Positions 1-9,180 are shown, counted from the stretch's first letter. The stretch: 64,000 nt of DNA from Rhodanobacter sp. ANJX3 (GCF_014200755.1 NZ_JACHCM010000004.1:248001-312000), one strand, 5' to 3'. Translations and numbers: made by a program. Notes: generated by a model not told the origin, from the sequence alone.

Positions 1-1267
1 GCGCCGTGATGCGCATGGCGTCATCCAGTGCGCCGAGACCGATCAGCAACGCGCGCGCCTGCGCCAACGCGCCGCTGGGCGGCGCATCCAGCCACGGCAG
101 CGTGTCGGTATTGCTGGTCGTCACGCCCCAGGCCGCCAGTTCCAGCGCAAGTCCTGACAGCTCGGCATGGCTGATTTCCGCACGCCGCGCCGATTCCAGC
201 CGCTTGCTCTGCGGCCACAGGCGATACGCCGTACCGGGCGCGACGCGACCTGCACGGCCCGCGCGCTGATCGGCCGAAGCCTGCGAAATAGTCACGATCT
301 CCAACCGCGTGAAACCGGAATTCGGATCGAAGCGCGGTTCGCGCGCCAGCCCCGCGTCGATCACCGCACGAATGCCCGGCAGGGTGATGCTGGACTCCGC
401 CACATTGGTCGCCAGCACTACACGCCTCATACCAGCTGGCCGCATGCCGGATTCTGCCGGCGCCAACGCAGCCTGCTGTTCGACCTGCGACAGCTCGCCG
501 TGCAGCGCCAGCACTTCGACGTTGTCCTGCGTTACGGTCTGGGCCAGCGCGTTTCTCGCGCGAGCGATCTCGCGCTGGCCCGGCAGAAAGGCGAGCACGT
601 CGCCCTCGTTTTGTTCCAGGGCCTGGCGCGCGACGCGCGCGAGATGATGTTCGATCGTCTCCTGCGCGCGCGCCGGCGGATGCTCGATACGCACAGGAAA
701 ACTGCGGCCGGGACTGCTGACGCGCGGCGCATCCAGCCATTGCGCCATGCGTTCGCCGTCCAGCGTGGCGGACATCACGATCAGCCGCAGGTCCGGACGC
801 AGCGTGGCCTGCACGTCGAGCGCCAACGCAGCGCCCAAGTCACCGGCGAGATGGCGCTCGTGGAATTCGTCGAAGATGATCGCACCGATGCCGGCCAGCT
901 CTGGATCGCGCTGGATCAATCGCGTGAGAATGCCCTCGGTAACCACTTCGATGCGCGTCGTGGCGCTGACCTTCGACTCGAAGCGGATGCGGTAACCGAC
1001 GGTCTGTCCCACGACTTCGCCGAGCTGCTGCGCCATGAACTGCGCGGCGGCGCGGGCCGCGAGACGACGCGGCTCCAGCACGATGATTTTGTCGCCCGCC
1101 AGCCACGCCGCGTCGAGCAGCGCCAACGGCACCTGGGTGGTTTTGCCCGCGCCGGGCGGCGCCTCGAGTACCAGTCGCGGATGGTCCGCCAGCGACGCGC
1201 CGATCTGCGCCAGCAGTGGCGTGATCGGAAACAGGAGGCTCGGGGAGTCTGGTGACATCGCATTCAT
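1..1267 (-). CDS. hrpB: ATP-dependent RNA helicase HrpB (N-terminal part, runs off window)
   Basis: DEAH-box helicase of the HrpB family, read on the minus strand from ATG at 1267 (a second in-frame ATG is at 1258) and still open at base 1, so only about 422 residues are seen. Near residues 36-45 is the Walker A motif PPGAGKTTQ, followed further on by the DExH box DEFHER, SAT (MSATLDG) and the helicase C region with the AGRAGR motif, in the order expected for superfamily 2 helicases. DEFHER together with the opening PITPLLAQI is typical of HrpB rather than HrpA. In Xanthomonads HrpB is an RNA helicase-like protein of uncertain cellular role and is not the type III secretion regulator of the same name. 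It lies 90 bp downstream of gspD, separated by a strong hairpin, so it is probably a separate unit. Confidence 0.9.
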   Translation of the reverse strand, partial: MNAMSPDSPSLLFPITPLLAQIGASLADHPRLVLEAPPGAGKTTQVPLALLDAAWLAGDKIIVLEPRRLAARAAAQFMAQQLGEVVGQTVGYRIRFESKVSATTRIEVVTEGILTRLIQRDPELAGIGAIIFDEFHERHLAGDLGAALALDVQATLRPDLRLIVMSATLDGERMAQWLDAPRVSSPGRSFPVRIEHPPARAQETIEHHLARVARQALEQNEGDVLAFLPGQREIARARNALAQTVTQDNVEVLALHGELSQVEQQAALAPAESGMRPAGMRRVVLATNVAESSITLPGIRAVIDAGLAREPRFDPNSGFTRLEIVTISQASADQRAGRAGRVAPGTAYRLWPQSKRLESARRAEISHAELSGLALELAAWGVTTSNTDTLPWLDAPPSGALAQARALLIGLGALDDAMRITA

Positions 1268-1314
1268 CGCTGCGGATGATAACGGCTGGCGACAGGCATT
1301 CCCGGATCGATGCA

Positions 1315-1338
1315 CGGCGAACCCTCCGTGGTTCGCCG
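1315..1338 (-). terminator. Hairpin between gspD and hrpB
   Basis: A perfect 9-bp inverted repeat, CGGCGAACC at 1315-1323 and GGTTCGCCG at 1330-1338, with a 6-base loop. It lies directly after the stop of gspD on the minus strand. There is no T-run on either side, so it may be a terminator-like or mRNA-stabilising hairpin rather than a strict intrinsic terminator. Confidence 0.5.
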
Positions 1339-1357
1339 ATCGACAGTTGTGATTCCG

Positions 1358-4081
1358 CTACGGCGAGCTCGATGCGGCCATACACGCGTTTTCCTGCTTG
1401 CGCGCCGCGTCGACGTTGCCCAGTCGGTTGTTGTGCTGGCGCGCCTGCACGATCACCTGCCAGTTGCGCGCGCAAAGCGATCCGCGATGCGTACCCTGCC
1501 GCCACGACTGCATAGCCAGATCCTGCGCGTTCGCAAAGTCGGCCTGGCGCAGTGCATCTTCCGCATGCTGCTGCAGTTGCTCGGGCCAGCTTGCAGCAGC
1601 GTTCGATGATGTCGGCAGCGGCGTGACTACGGCCGGCCTGTTGCCTGACGAAACGCCCGCCTGCAGGGCGGTTTCAAGCGCTAGATTCATCGGCGATGTG
1701 CTGTTGCTGGCATGGTTGTTCGATGTGTGCAATGGTTCGAGCGATTCGAACTTGCTCTGGTAATCGTCGGTGATCTGCTTGGCATCTTCGCTGCCGCGGA
1801 TGACTTTCGGCGTGATCAGTACTATCAACTCTGTACGATCGCGATTGCGATTGGTGGTACCGAACAGGCGTCCCAACACGGGAATGTCGCTGAGAAATGG
1901 AACTCCGGTATCGGCTTTACTTTCATCTTGCGTGATCAGACCACCGAGAAGTACGGTCTGTCCGCTCTGCACCGCGACCTGAGTCGCCACATCGCGTTGG
2001 GCGATGGTGGGATTGCCCTGCGAATTCGTCGTTGTCGACGCCGTACTCACCTGTTGGTGAACGTTGAGATAGACCAGGCCACCCGGATTCACACGCGGCT
2101 GCACGTCCAGAATAACGCCGGTTGGAATGTAAGTTACGGAACTTGCCGTGGTATCGGTGCTTGCGGTTCCGCCCAGGCCAATCAGCGAAGTCTGGTTGAT
2201 CGGTATCTGGTTGCCGACCTGGATATGCGCCGGCTGGTTGTTCATGACCACCATCGACGGCGCCGACAGCGTCTTGGTATTGCTGCTGGTTTCCATCGCG
2301 CTGATCGCGACCTGGGTATTGCTGTTGATGAAGGAGTAGAACAGCGTATCGCCGCTGGTCGGTACCGTACCGCCGCCGCCCACGCCGATATTGCGATGGC
2401 GATACGACTGGCCGGGAGTGATCGAGCCGTTGGAGTTCGTGGTGGCGCCGGTCAGCCCATCGAGGTAGTACTGCACGCCGAAGGCGAACTGGTTGACGAG
2501 GGTCACCTCGAGAATGCGCGTCTCGATCTGCACCTGCAGCGGCACGTTGTCGAGTTTTTTGATCGCCGCCTGCATTTCTTTCCACTGCGCCGGCCGTGCG
2601 CGGACCAGCAGCTGATTGTTGCTGTCGACCGAGCCGATGTGGACACTGCCGTCGGATGAGCTGTACTGCTCGTCCGACGACGCACCGCCGTTGCTGCCAT
2701 TTGCCATGCTGCTTCCGCTGGCACCACCGAGTCCGCCAACGCCGGAAGTCGAGCCGCCCAGGCCGCCGCTGCTGCCACCGATACCCGAAGTGAGTCCACC
2801 GGTGCTGCCGCTCAGACCGCCACTCAAGCCGGTGCTGCCGCTCGAACTGCCCAAGCCGCCGATGCCGGTGGAGCCGGACGCAGACGAACCGAAGCTGCCG
2901 GCCGTGCTGCCCAGGCTTTGCGAGCTGCTGTTGTTGCCGCTACCCAGGGTGCCGGCGGTCTGGCCCGGGCCGACCTTGCCGTTGGCATCGCTGGGGCTGC
3001 CGTTGCCCGCACCGTTGGTGTAGATCTGCGCCAGATATTTCGCCAGATCCGAGGCTTTCATATTGCGTACGTCGTATACGAACAACTGCGGCTCGTTGCC
3101 GCCGCCGGCGTCGATCTGGGCGATCCAGTCGCCGACTTCCTGCAGATACTGCGGCTGCGTACTGATCACCACCATCGCGTTGGTGCGTTCGATCGGAATG
3201 AAACGCAGCATGCCGGCCAGCGGCGTGCTGCCGTGCTCGCCGAACAGCCCGTCCAGTTGTGGCATCAGCTCGGTTACCGTGGCGTGCTGCAGACTGAACA
3301 CGCCGATCGACGTACCGCGCAACCAGTCGACGTCGAAGGTTTTCACCATCCTGGAATAATTGGCCAGTTCCTCCGGCGTACCGGACATCACGATCAGATT
3401 GCGCGACGGGTCGGCCAGCAACACCGCGTCCTGCCGGGCGAAGGGCTTGACCAGCTTCTGCATTTCGGTGGCGGAGATATAGCGCAGCGGAAACAACCGC
3501 GATTGCAGGCCGCCGGTCGGTGCGCTGGCGCCCAGGCTAGGCACCATGTTGCCAGCGACGGCATCCTTTTCCGGGAGTACCACATAACCGCCGGCGCGCT
3601 TGATCAGCGCGTTGTGCGTCCAGGACAGCAGAGTTTCCAGAATCGGCAGCGCCTGGCTGCTGTCCACCGGCTCGGATGTGGAGAACGAGATGTTGCCCTG
3701 CACGCCCGGCACGATGGTGTAGTTCTGCTTGAGCAGGTCGCCGAGGATCGCCTTGACCACGGCCTGCACGGGCTGGTTTTCGAAGTTGAACGTCACCGCA
3801 CCGTCGCCGGTAGCCGCCGCGCGCGGCGTAGCCAGCGCAGTGGGATGGATGAAGTCGCCGCTGCCCTTGCTGATATCCGACTTTGGCGCGGCACCGCTGC
3901 CGACGTCATTGAGGCCGTTGGTCAACGGCAACGGCGCGGGCACCGGATTCTGCGTGCCGGCCATCGCCTCGCGCTGCAGCGCACTGTCATCGCGCACCGG
4001 TGCGTTGGCGCAACCGACCAGCGACACGGCCACCGCGATGGCGCCGACGCGCAGAATTTGCTGAGAGAGCTTGCGAAGCAT
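1358..4081 (-). CDS. gspD: Type II secretion outer-membrane secretin GspD (XpsD)
   Basis: Outer-membrane channel of the type II secretion system, 907 aa. It begins with a lipoprotein-type signal (SLVGC, Cys about residue 24), as XpsD of Xanthomonas does. N-domains follow (about residues 90-350 and 480-560), then the C-terminal secretin domain with VPFLSDIPVLGRLFG and the ELIVLITPKVI strand near residues 760-800. Between two N-domains, about residues 355-474, lies a 120-residue stretch of almost only Gly, Ser and Thr. A tail of about 90 residues after the secretin domain is Ala/Gln-rich, carries Cys residues and looks helical. The gene is last in the operon, 14 bp after xpsN. The family call is secure; the function of the long Gly/Ser insert is unknown. 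Confidence 0.96.
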   Translation of the reverse strand: MLRKLSQQILRVGAIAVAVSLVGCANAPVRDDSALQREAMAGTQNPVPAPLPLTNGLNDVGSGAAPKSDISKGSGDFIHPTALATPRAAATGDGAVTFNFENQPVQAVVKAILGDLLKQNYTIVPGVQGNISFSTSEPVDSSQALPILETLLSWTHNALIKRAGGYVVLPEKDAVAGNMVPSLGASAPTGGLQSRLFPLRYISATEMQKLVKPFARQDAVLLADPSRNLIVMSGTPEELANYSRMVKTFDVDWLRGTSIGVFSLQHATVTELMPQLDGLFGEHGSTPLAGMLRFIPIERTNAMVVISTQPQYLQEVGDWIAQIDAGGGNEPQLFVYDVRNMKASDLAKYLAQIYTNGAGNGSPSDANGKVGPGQTAGTLGSGNNSSSQSLGSTAGSFGSSASGSTGIGGLGSSSGSTGLSGGLSGSTGGLTSGIGGSSGGLGGSTSGVGGLGGASGSSMANGSNGGASSDEQYSSSDGSVHIGSVDSNNQLLVRARPAQWKEMQAAIKKLDNVPLQVQIETRILEVTLVNQFAFGVQYYLDGLTGATTNSNGSITPGQSYRHRNIGVGGGGTVPTSGDTLFYSFINSNTQVAISAMETSSNTKTLSAPSMVVMNNQPAHIQVGNQIPINQTSLIGLGGTASTDTTASSVTYIPTGVILDVQPRVNPGGLVYLNVHQQVSTASTTTNSQGNPTIAQRDVATQVAVQSGQTVLLGGLITQDESKADTGVPFLSDIPVLGRLFGTTNRNRDRTELIVLITPKVIRGSEDAKQITDDYQSKFESLEPLHTSNNHASNSTSPMNLALETALQAGVSSGNRPAVVTPLPTSSNAAASWPEQLQQHAEDALRQADFANAQDLAMQSWRQGTHRGSLCARNWQVIVQARQHNNRLGNVDAARKQENACMAASSSP

Positions 4082-4095
4082 GAATCACCTACTCG

Positions 4096-4782
4096 TTAGT
4101 GGGAAGCCGCGTTTTGGGCACGGCGTCTCTGATTTGCCTGTCTGATTCGATCGATCAACGGTGACTCGGTGGGTGCATTAGCCGGCGGGTTGCCGTAGGG
4201 ACGCGGCGGCGCAATGGTCATCACTGAACCGGCCGGCACCTGTGCACCGTTGGCATTCGCATCGCCGTTCGCCAGCGCGGGTGCAGCTCCCTTTGGCTCG
4301 TCGATCGGTGCGCCAGCGGGCAGCTTCAATTCGGTTCGACCGCCGGATGCGTCGAACAATGCCGAGCGTGGGCGAACCTCGACCAGCTTCACGCTGCCAT
4401 CGGGCAGCGCCTCGCCTTCGCGCAGGCGAATCTGGCGGTCGCCGTTCTTGTCGTGCAACAGGGCCATGCGCAGACCGGACGTGAGAATGATGCCGGTGAG
4501 CGACAGATCGCCCAGCGACGTACCGCCGTCGGCGACGCGAGCGATCGGCTTGCGGTCCGGCGTGAACAGGGGCTTTTGCCAGACCAGCGCAAAACTCTCC
4601 AGCGGCAGCGGCGTCGGTAGATGGGTCGCGTCGGTGGATGGCGGCAGCGCGACAGGCGGTCGCGCCTCGTCCCAGTGCACCTTGCGGCCGAGTCCGCTCA
4701 TCAGAGCCACCAGCGCGATGCCCAGCACCACCACGATGCCGGCAAGCACCGGCGTAAGGCGGCGTTGGCTGGCAGCGTTCAT
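4096..4782 (-). CDS. xpsN: Type II secretion inner-membrane protein XpsN (GspC-like)
   Basis: A 228-aa bitopic inner-membrane protein: one transmembrane helix near residues 11-31 (LAGIVVVLGIALVALM), a Pro-rich periplasmic linker, and a domain at about 65-150 (SLGDLSLTGIILTSG, KNGDRQIRLREG) resembling the homology region of GspC/GspN proteins. In Xanthomonas the XpsN protein replaces GspC as the link between the inner-membrane XpsL/XpsM complex and the secretin. The position between M and D matches the Xanthomonas order exactly. It overlaps gspM by 4 bp. The C-terminal 70 residues are Ala/Pro/Asn-rich and probably disordered. The symbol follows Xanthomonas usage; some databases call this gspC or gspN. 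Confidence 0.85.
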   Translation of the reverse strand: MNAASQRRLTPVLAGIVVVLGIALVALMSGLGRKVHWDEARPPVALPPSTDATHLPTPLPLESFALVWQKPLFTPDRKPIARVADGGTSLGDLSLTGIILTSGLRMALLHDKNGDRQIRLREGEALPDGSVKLVEVRPRSALFDASGGRTELKLPAGAPIDEPKGAAPALANGDANANGAQVPAGSVMTIAPPRPYGNPPANAPTESPLIDRIRQANQRRRAQNAASH

Positions 4783-5441
4783 GAGCGGTCTCCCTGACCG
4801 CCGCCGGCAGCCGCATTGCCCGCCGGCGGCGCAGCGGACGGGGTTGCGCGCGCGGGGCGCACATAGCCCGATAACGTGAACTGCACCTCCAGCGGTGCCG
4901 CCTGATTCTGCTGCGTGGCGACCGGGTTGCGGTAGATGCTCAGATCGTCGATGAATACGTACGGCGTGCCCTGTTCAAGCGCCTGCAGCACCTGCGCCAG
5001 CGATTCGATATCGCAGCTGAGGTTGATGCTGACGGCAGCCTTGCGATACGGCTCGCCCGGCGTTGTCGGCGGATTGGGAATAGGCACTTTCTGACTGACC
5101 GTGCAGCTGCCGCTCTGGGTATGACTGCCGACCACGTCGACCACGCGCTGCATGAGATCGGCCGCGGCGGTATTGGGGTCGTCCTCGGCCAGAAACGCGC
5201 TGCTCGCCGCCTGCCCTGCACCGAGTGCAGCAATGCGTTGCTGCAGCGCCGGCTTCTCGGCGATCGCCGCGGCAAAGCGGCTCTGCGTATCGCGCAGATC
5301 GACCATGTCGCTGCGGATCTGCCGCAGCGGCGCCACGAACCACCAATGCAGCAGCACGAAGTAACCTATCACCAGGGCAAGCAGCAGCAGGCCGATCGCC
5401 GCCAAGCGACTGTCGCGCGGGCTCAGAGTCGGTTTTTTCAT
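4779..5441 (-). CDS. gspM: Type II secretion inner-membrane protein GspM
   Basis: A 220-aa bitopic protein with a short cytoplasmic N-terminus (MKKPTLSPRDSR), one membrane helix at about residues 12-32 (LAAIGLLLLALVIGYFVLL), a coiled-coil stretch and a ferredoxin-like periplasmic domain. The architecture is that of the GspM/PilO class that partners GspL. The stop overlaps the start of xpsN and the start overlaps the stop of gspL, each by 4 bp. The identification rests on operon position, size and topology, because GspM sequences diverge strongly. Confidence 0.85.
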   Translation of the reverse strand: MKKPTLSPRDSRLAAIGLLLLALVIGYFVLLHWWFVAPLRQIRSDMVDLRDTQSRFAAAIAEKPALQQRIAALGAGQAASSAFLAEDDPNTAAADLMQRVVDVVGSHTQSGSCTVSQKVPIPNPPTTPGEPYRKAAVSINLSCDIESLAQVLQALEQGTPYVFIDDLSIYRNPVATQQNQAAPLEVQFTLSGYVRPARATPSAAPPAGNAAAGGGQGDRS

Positions 5442-6604
5442 GGCACACCTCCGCCGCCGGCCGTCGACGATTTCCCTTTACCGGCGGGCGGCTGGCGCAG
5501 CTGCGCGGTGAGGTAGAAACGCTCCTTGCCGGTGGCGGGGTCGGGCTGAATGCTGCCCTGGAAACTCGCGTCGGTAATCAGCTTGGAATCCTTCAGCGCG
5601 TCGAGCAGCTTGGCGGCCTGCACGCTCTGTCCCTGCAGGCCGACCTGACCGGAGTTATCCACGCTGAAACGCTCCAGCCAGGCCGTGTCCGGCAGACGGG
5701 CGGTGATGTCCTGCATCAGGCTCAACATGCTGACGGCCTTCATTTTGCGCCGGGCCAGAAAGCCGGCGGCGCCCGCGTTGTCCTGCAGCTGCTGACGCAA
5801 GGAGGAAACCTGCTGTGCCTCGCTGCGCATACTTTCGACGGTGTCCTGCATGCTCGCCAGCGCGGTCTGCCGGTTGTGCAGATACGTCGCCAGCGACGCC
5901 AGCAGCAGCAGCAGGCAACATGCTGCCAGCGCGAGGTTCAGGCGCAGACGTGGCCGCACGCGGTGCGGCGTGCGTTCCGGCGGCAGCAGGTTGATGCCGA
6001 GGCGATCATGCCCCGCGACGACGTCCACCGCATCGATCGATATGGCCAGCGCGAGCAGGCGCTCCAGCAGCGGATCGAGCGCGCCGCGCGTTACCGCGAC
6101 GAGTTCGGCATTGACGCGTCCGGCGGCGGCGGCAGCCTGCGGCAGTTCGCGCACGGCGTAGTACACCTGCGCTGCACTGAAGGGCGTCTGCCGATCGATC
6201 TCGAATCCCATCACCTGTTGCAGGTTGTCGCGCGCGGCCAGCGGCAGCGCCAGCGTGCGGCGCAGGACAGCGGCGGCAGGCAGCAGCAGAGCCAGCCGCA
6301 GATCTTCGCGATCGACATGCTTCAGCGCGCTGGTCAACGCCGCTTGCTGGATCAGGCTGTCATCGCTGTCGCTCCAGCGCGTCATCGCCAGACTGTTGCC
6401 GGCGTGGCGCAGCGACCACTGGTTGCCTTCGTGCTCGAGCAGATACCAGTCGTCGCCACCGCCGAACAGACGCTGCCAGCTCGCTGGCAGCAGTGCGCGC
6501 AACTCGCCGCCCCACCAGCGAAAAAAGTCCGGCAACGGCGAACCACGCCACGCGCGGCGCATGCGATCCAATAGTGGCCGCAGCGACTGCGAAGCCTTGC
6601 TCAT
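5438..6604 (-). CDS. gspL: Type II secretion inner-membrane protein GspL
   Basis: A 388-aa GspL-like protein. The N-terminal 230 residues form the cytoplasmic actin-like domain (for example LALPLAARDNLQQVMGFEID) that recruits the ATPase GspE to the membrane. A transmembrane helix lies near residues 228-247 (LALAACCLLLLLASLATYL), and a PilN-like periplasmic domain follows, containing the helix QQVSSLRQQLQDN. It sits between gspK and gspM with 4-bp overlaps on both sides. Overall length and domain order are standard for the family. Confidence 0.9.
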   Translation of the reverse strand: MSKASQSLRPLLDRMRRAWRGSPLPDFFRWWGGELRALLPASWQRLFGGGDDWYLLEHEGNQWSLRHAGNSLAMTRWSDSDDSLIQQAALTSALKHVDREDLRLALLLPAAAVLRRTLALPLAARDNLQQVMGFEIDRQTPFSAAQVYYAVRELPQAAAAAGRVNAELVAVTRGALDPLLERLLALAISIDAVDVVAGHDRLGINLLPPERTPHRVRPRLRLNLALAACCLLLLLASLATYLHNRQTALASMQDTVESMRSEAQQVSSLRQQLQDNAGAAGFLARRKMKAVSMLSLMQDITARLPDTAWLERFSVDNSGQVGLQGQSVQAAKLLDALKDSKLITDASFQGSIQPDPATGKERFYLTAQLRQPPAGKGKSSTAGGGGVP

Positions 6605-7488
6605 TCTCCGTCCCCCTCTTGCCAGCGCAGCACCGCGTACGGCTGTGCGCCTGCTTGATTGCCCTGCTGCAAACGCATCGTCGCCCTCAGCACGGCGCGC
6701 GTGCCGTCGGCCAGCGTCGCTTCCGACCGGATACTATGCGTTACTCCGTTGTTGAGAACCATACTGGGATCGGTCGCGCTCCTGTTGCGGGACGCATACA
6801 CGATCGCTTCCTGCTCCGGCGTCATGCCGGGAATGGCAGCCAGCGCCAGCGGTGGCGCGGTATTCGGATCGGGTGCGGCATTGCCGGACCAGATCGTGAT
6901 ATCGGGCTCGATCGTGCGATACAGCGCCGGCGTCATGCCGAGCACCATCTGCAGTTCCTCGATGCTGACGAATGGACCGTTGCGCGGGCCATAGTCGCGA
7001 CCGGCGGCCGTGTATTGCGCGCGACGCTTGTCCAGATCGCTGGAGATCAGCGGCGCGCTGCGCCAATCCGCCACGCTGGCGGCCAGCGATCTGGCGTCCG
7101 CCGCAGGCGTGCCTGCGGCCTGGAACAGCGCTTGCAGAACGTCGGGCGAAGCCGCGTTGAGATCCACCTTGCCGCTTTCGCCGATCGCCGACACCTTGAC
7201 GTCGGCGTGATCGAACGCCAGCGAATAGATGCGTCCATCGCCGATCCAGCGATTCTTGTTGATCGGATCCTGCAAGCCGTAGAACGCGCGCATGATGCCG
7301 GCCTCGGCGGCATAGTGCGCCTGCGTCTGGGCGAACTGATAGCGCGTCTGCAAACCTTCGGTGCGCGCCAATGCCGCATAACCCCCGAGCAGAATCGCCA
7401 GCAGCGTGCATGCCCACAGCACCAGCAGCAGGGCGACGCCGCGCTGGCGCGAGCGTGCCGGCGAAAGCGGCGCGCGCTGCCGCTTCAT
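6601..7488 (-). CDS. gspK: Type II secretion minor pseudopilin GspK
   Basis: A large minor pseudopilin, 295 aa, placed at the tip of the pseudopilus with GspI and GspJ. The prepilin leader is 17 residues ending in RQRG, followed by VALLLVLWACTLLAILL. As is usual for GspK, the residue five after the cleavage site is not the Glu found in the other pseudopilins. The GspK alpha domain with SGKVDLNAASPDVLQAL and a metal-site-like region, and the ARYHDL/ITIWSG end of the beta domain, can be recognised. It overlaps gspJ and gspL by 4 bp each. Confidence 0.92.
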   Translation of the reverse strand: MKRQRAPLSPARSRQRGVALLLVLWACTLLAILLGGYAALARTEGLQTRYQFAQTQAHYAAEAGIMRAFYGLQDPINKNRWIGDGRIYSLAFDHADVKVSAIGESGKVDLNAASPDVLQALFQAAGTPAADARSLAASVADWRSAPLISSDLDKRRAQYTAAGRDYGPRNGPFVSIEELQMVLGMTPALYRTIEPDITIWSGNAAPDPNTAPPLALAAIPGMTPEQEAIVYASRNRSATDPSMVLNNGVTHSIRSEATLADGTRAVLRATMRLQQGNQAGAQPYAVLRWQEGDGE

Positions 7489-8159
7489 CGCGCGATCCCG
7501 TTCAACGGCTGCAGGCCGCTGGGCGTACCGCTAGCCAGCGGATTGACCCGCAGAGGGATTTCCATCAGCGGCCAGGCGTAATTGCCGCTCGGCTGCAGCT
7601 GAATGCGCACCAGCAGCGGCAGCAAACGGCCGTCCGGCCATGCAGTCGACCATGGCACCGGTTTGCCCTGTGCATCGACACCACGATAGGTGAAGCCGCC
7701 GCTCTTGATGTGATCGAGCAAGACCTGCGGATCGCCCAGCGCCTTCGGCGGCGAGCCGTCCGGCGGCAGTACGGCCAAGGTAAGCACCAGGCTCGCATCG
7801 CCGTGGCCATCGTCGATCAGCTTGAGGCTTTCCAGCTGCGGGCCGAGCTTGCCGAGATAGCCGGGCATCGGCGCGACGAACAGCATCTCGTGCGCGTCGC
7901 CCTGAAAATAAATGTTTTCGCCGCTATCGTTCCTGCGGATCGGCTGGGCCATCGTCTGCGCCAGCTCGCGCTGCAGAAACTGCTGGGCCGAGCGGATCTG
8001 ATCGATCCGCTCCACCGATGCCGTGCCCGAGCGCACGCTGTGCGTGGCCGTACGCAAACCGGAATACACGCCGACCAGCAGCAGCGACAGCAGCACCAGC
8101 GAGGCCAGCACCTCGAGCAGGGTGAAGCCGGCCATCGGCTTGATCGCAACCGCACTCAT
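7485..8159 (-). CDS. gspJ: Type II secretion minor pseudopilin GspJ
   Basis: A 224-aa minor pseudopilin. The start was placed at ATG 8159 because it gives an 11-residue prepilin leader (MSAVAIKPMAG) followed by FTLLEVLASLVLLSLLLVG, and because the ATG overlaps the gspI stop (ATGA); an open frame continues about 90 codons further upstream but only inside gspI. The mature part contains the usual SVERIDQIRSAQQFLQREL helix and a GspJ beta-sandwich. It works with GspI and GspK in priming pseudopilus assembly. Confidence 0.92.
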   Translation of the reverse strand: MSAVAIKPMAGFTLLEVLASLVLLSLLLVGVYSGLRTATHSVRSGTASVERIDQIRSAQQFLQRELAQTMAQPIRRNDSGENIYFQGDAHEMLFVAPMPGYLGKLGPQLESLKLIDDGHGDASLVLTLAVLPPDGSPPKALGDPQVLLDHIKSGGFTYRGVDAQGKPVPWSTAWPDGRLLPLLVRIQLQPSGNYAWPLMEIPLRVNPLASGTPSGLQPLNGIAR

Positions 8160-8614
8160 GGTGCCGGCCGTGTCATGTTGGCAGCGTCCTGCCCGGCCAG
8201 CCGCAGGGTTCGAAAATGCGCCGAACGCGGATGGCTGGTCGGGCCCCAGAGCACGTCCAGATCCAGCTGATACAAATGCAAGGGCGCTTCCGGCGGCGGG
8301 GTGCCGGCATCGGTCCACGGCGTCACCGCGAGCTGCCAGCGAAAGCGGTTGTTGAACTGACCCGCGCTGCTGCCGGTTTTTATCGGCGTACCGATGAAGG
8401 CGCTGTCGAGCAGGCCGCGCGCCCACAGCGAGGCCTCGCTGTAATCGGCCGCCTTCTGGGTGAGACTGATCGAACCACCGGCCACTTTCATCAAGGCGGC
8501 AAACGCAATGGCGAGCAGCATGATCGCGGCGATCACTTCGAGCAGGCTGAAGCCGGCCTGCGCCCGCTGCGGCAAGATCGACGACACGCGCTGCCCCGAC
8601 GCCCGGCGAATCAT
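8156..8614 (-). CDS. gspI: Type II secretion minor pseudopilin GspI
   Basis: A 152-aa minor pseudopilin. The chosen start at 8614 gives a 21-residue leader ending in QAG and then FSLLEVIAAIMLLAIAFAALM, the classic prepilin N-terminus with Glu at position +5. It also restores the ATGA overlap with gspH; an upstream in-frame ATG at 8686 would lie inside gspH and place the hydrophobic helix unusually far in. The C-terminal half (LYQLDLDVLWG) matches the GspI fold with its closing beta strands. Confidence 0.92.
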   Translation of the reverse strand: MIRRASGQRVSSILPQRAQAGFSLLEVIAAIMLLAIAFAALMKVAGGSISLTQKAADYSEASLWARGLLDSAFIGTPIKTGSSAGQFNNRFRWQLAVTPWTDAGTPPPEAPLHLYQLDLDVLWGPTSHPRSAHFRTLRLAGQDAANMTRPAP

Positions 8615-9180
8615 CGCATCGCCACCGCGGTCGCCGTATCCACCACCCGCACTTCGCCGGTCAGCCACGAGACATCGATATGCCACTCGCGCTTGCCGCT
8701 GGCCAGGGTGATGCGCCCGCCGGTGGAGCTGCCGTCGGGGAAAAAGCGGATGCGGCCGGTATGATCGTTCGGCTGGTCGTCCTTGGCACTGGTCATGCTG
8801 AGCTTCAGTCCTTTGGGCAACGCGACGGGCTGCCGCTTGAGATTGAGATAGGTCTCGCTGCGCGTATCGACGTCGAAATTCTGCTGCGCGCCCTTGACGA
8901 TGGCCTGCGCCCGCACGGCGCGCAGCGCGGCCGCCAACTCACTGCTGGCCGCGTTGATGCGCGCACTGGCCAGACCCTGCGTCACCGACACCGAAACCGC
9001 CGCTGCCGCAATGCCGATGAGCAGGATCACGGCCAGCATTTCGAGCAGGGTGAAGCCTTGGGCGCGCGGTGAGCGCGTGGGGAACAGGGAACGGGAAACG
9101 GGGAACACAGGCGCGGACAGACAACCTGCCTGGCACTGGCGTTCCCTGTTCCCCGTCCCCCGTTTCCTAAACATGCTCAT
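8611..9180 (-). CDS. gspH: Type II secretion minor pseudopilin GspH, with repeat-derived leader
   Basis: A 189-aa minor pseudopilin. The mature N-terminus, after cleavage at QG/FTLLEMLAVILLIG, is typical and carries Glu at +5; the GspH domain follows. The prepilin leader is abnormal: 42 residues instead of the usual 6-20. It is largely encoded by an inverted GGGAACG-type repeat (9079-9106 and 9141-9167), which yields RKRGTGN and FPVSRSLFPT on the two sides. The start at 9180 overlaps the gspG stop by 4 bp, so the extension is probably really translated unless initiation occurs at an internal, so far unrecognised, codon. The family assignment is secure and the N-terminus is the only doubtful part. 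Confidence 0.9.
   Translation of the reverse strand: MSMFRKRGTGNRERQCQAGCLSAPVFPVSRSLFPTRSPRAQGFTLLEMLAVILLIGIAAAAVSVSVTQGLASARINAASSELAAALRAVRAQAIVKGAQQNFDVDTRSETYLNLKRQPVALPKGLKLSMTSAKDDQPNDHTGRIRFFPDGSSTGGRITLASGKREWHIDVSWLTGEVRVVDTATAVAMR
9079..9167. repeat. GGGAACG-type inverted repeat inside gspH leader
   Basis: Plus-strand arm at 9079-9106, made of GGGGAAC, AGGGAAC, GGGAAAC and GGGGAAC units, and a complementary arm at 9141-9167, separated by about 34 bp. The element falls wholly inside the coding sequence for the GspH leader peptide and keeps the frame open. Confidence 0.85.

Noticed and set aside
167..1255. 362-codon plus-strand frame opposite hrpB
   Set aside because: The minus strand shows Walker A, DEFHER and the later helicase motifs in one frame. 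The plus frame has none.
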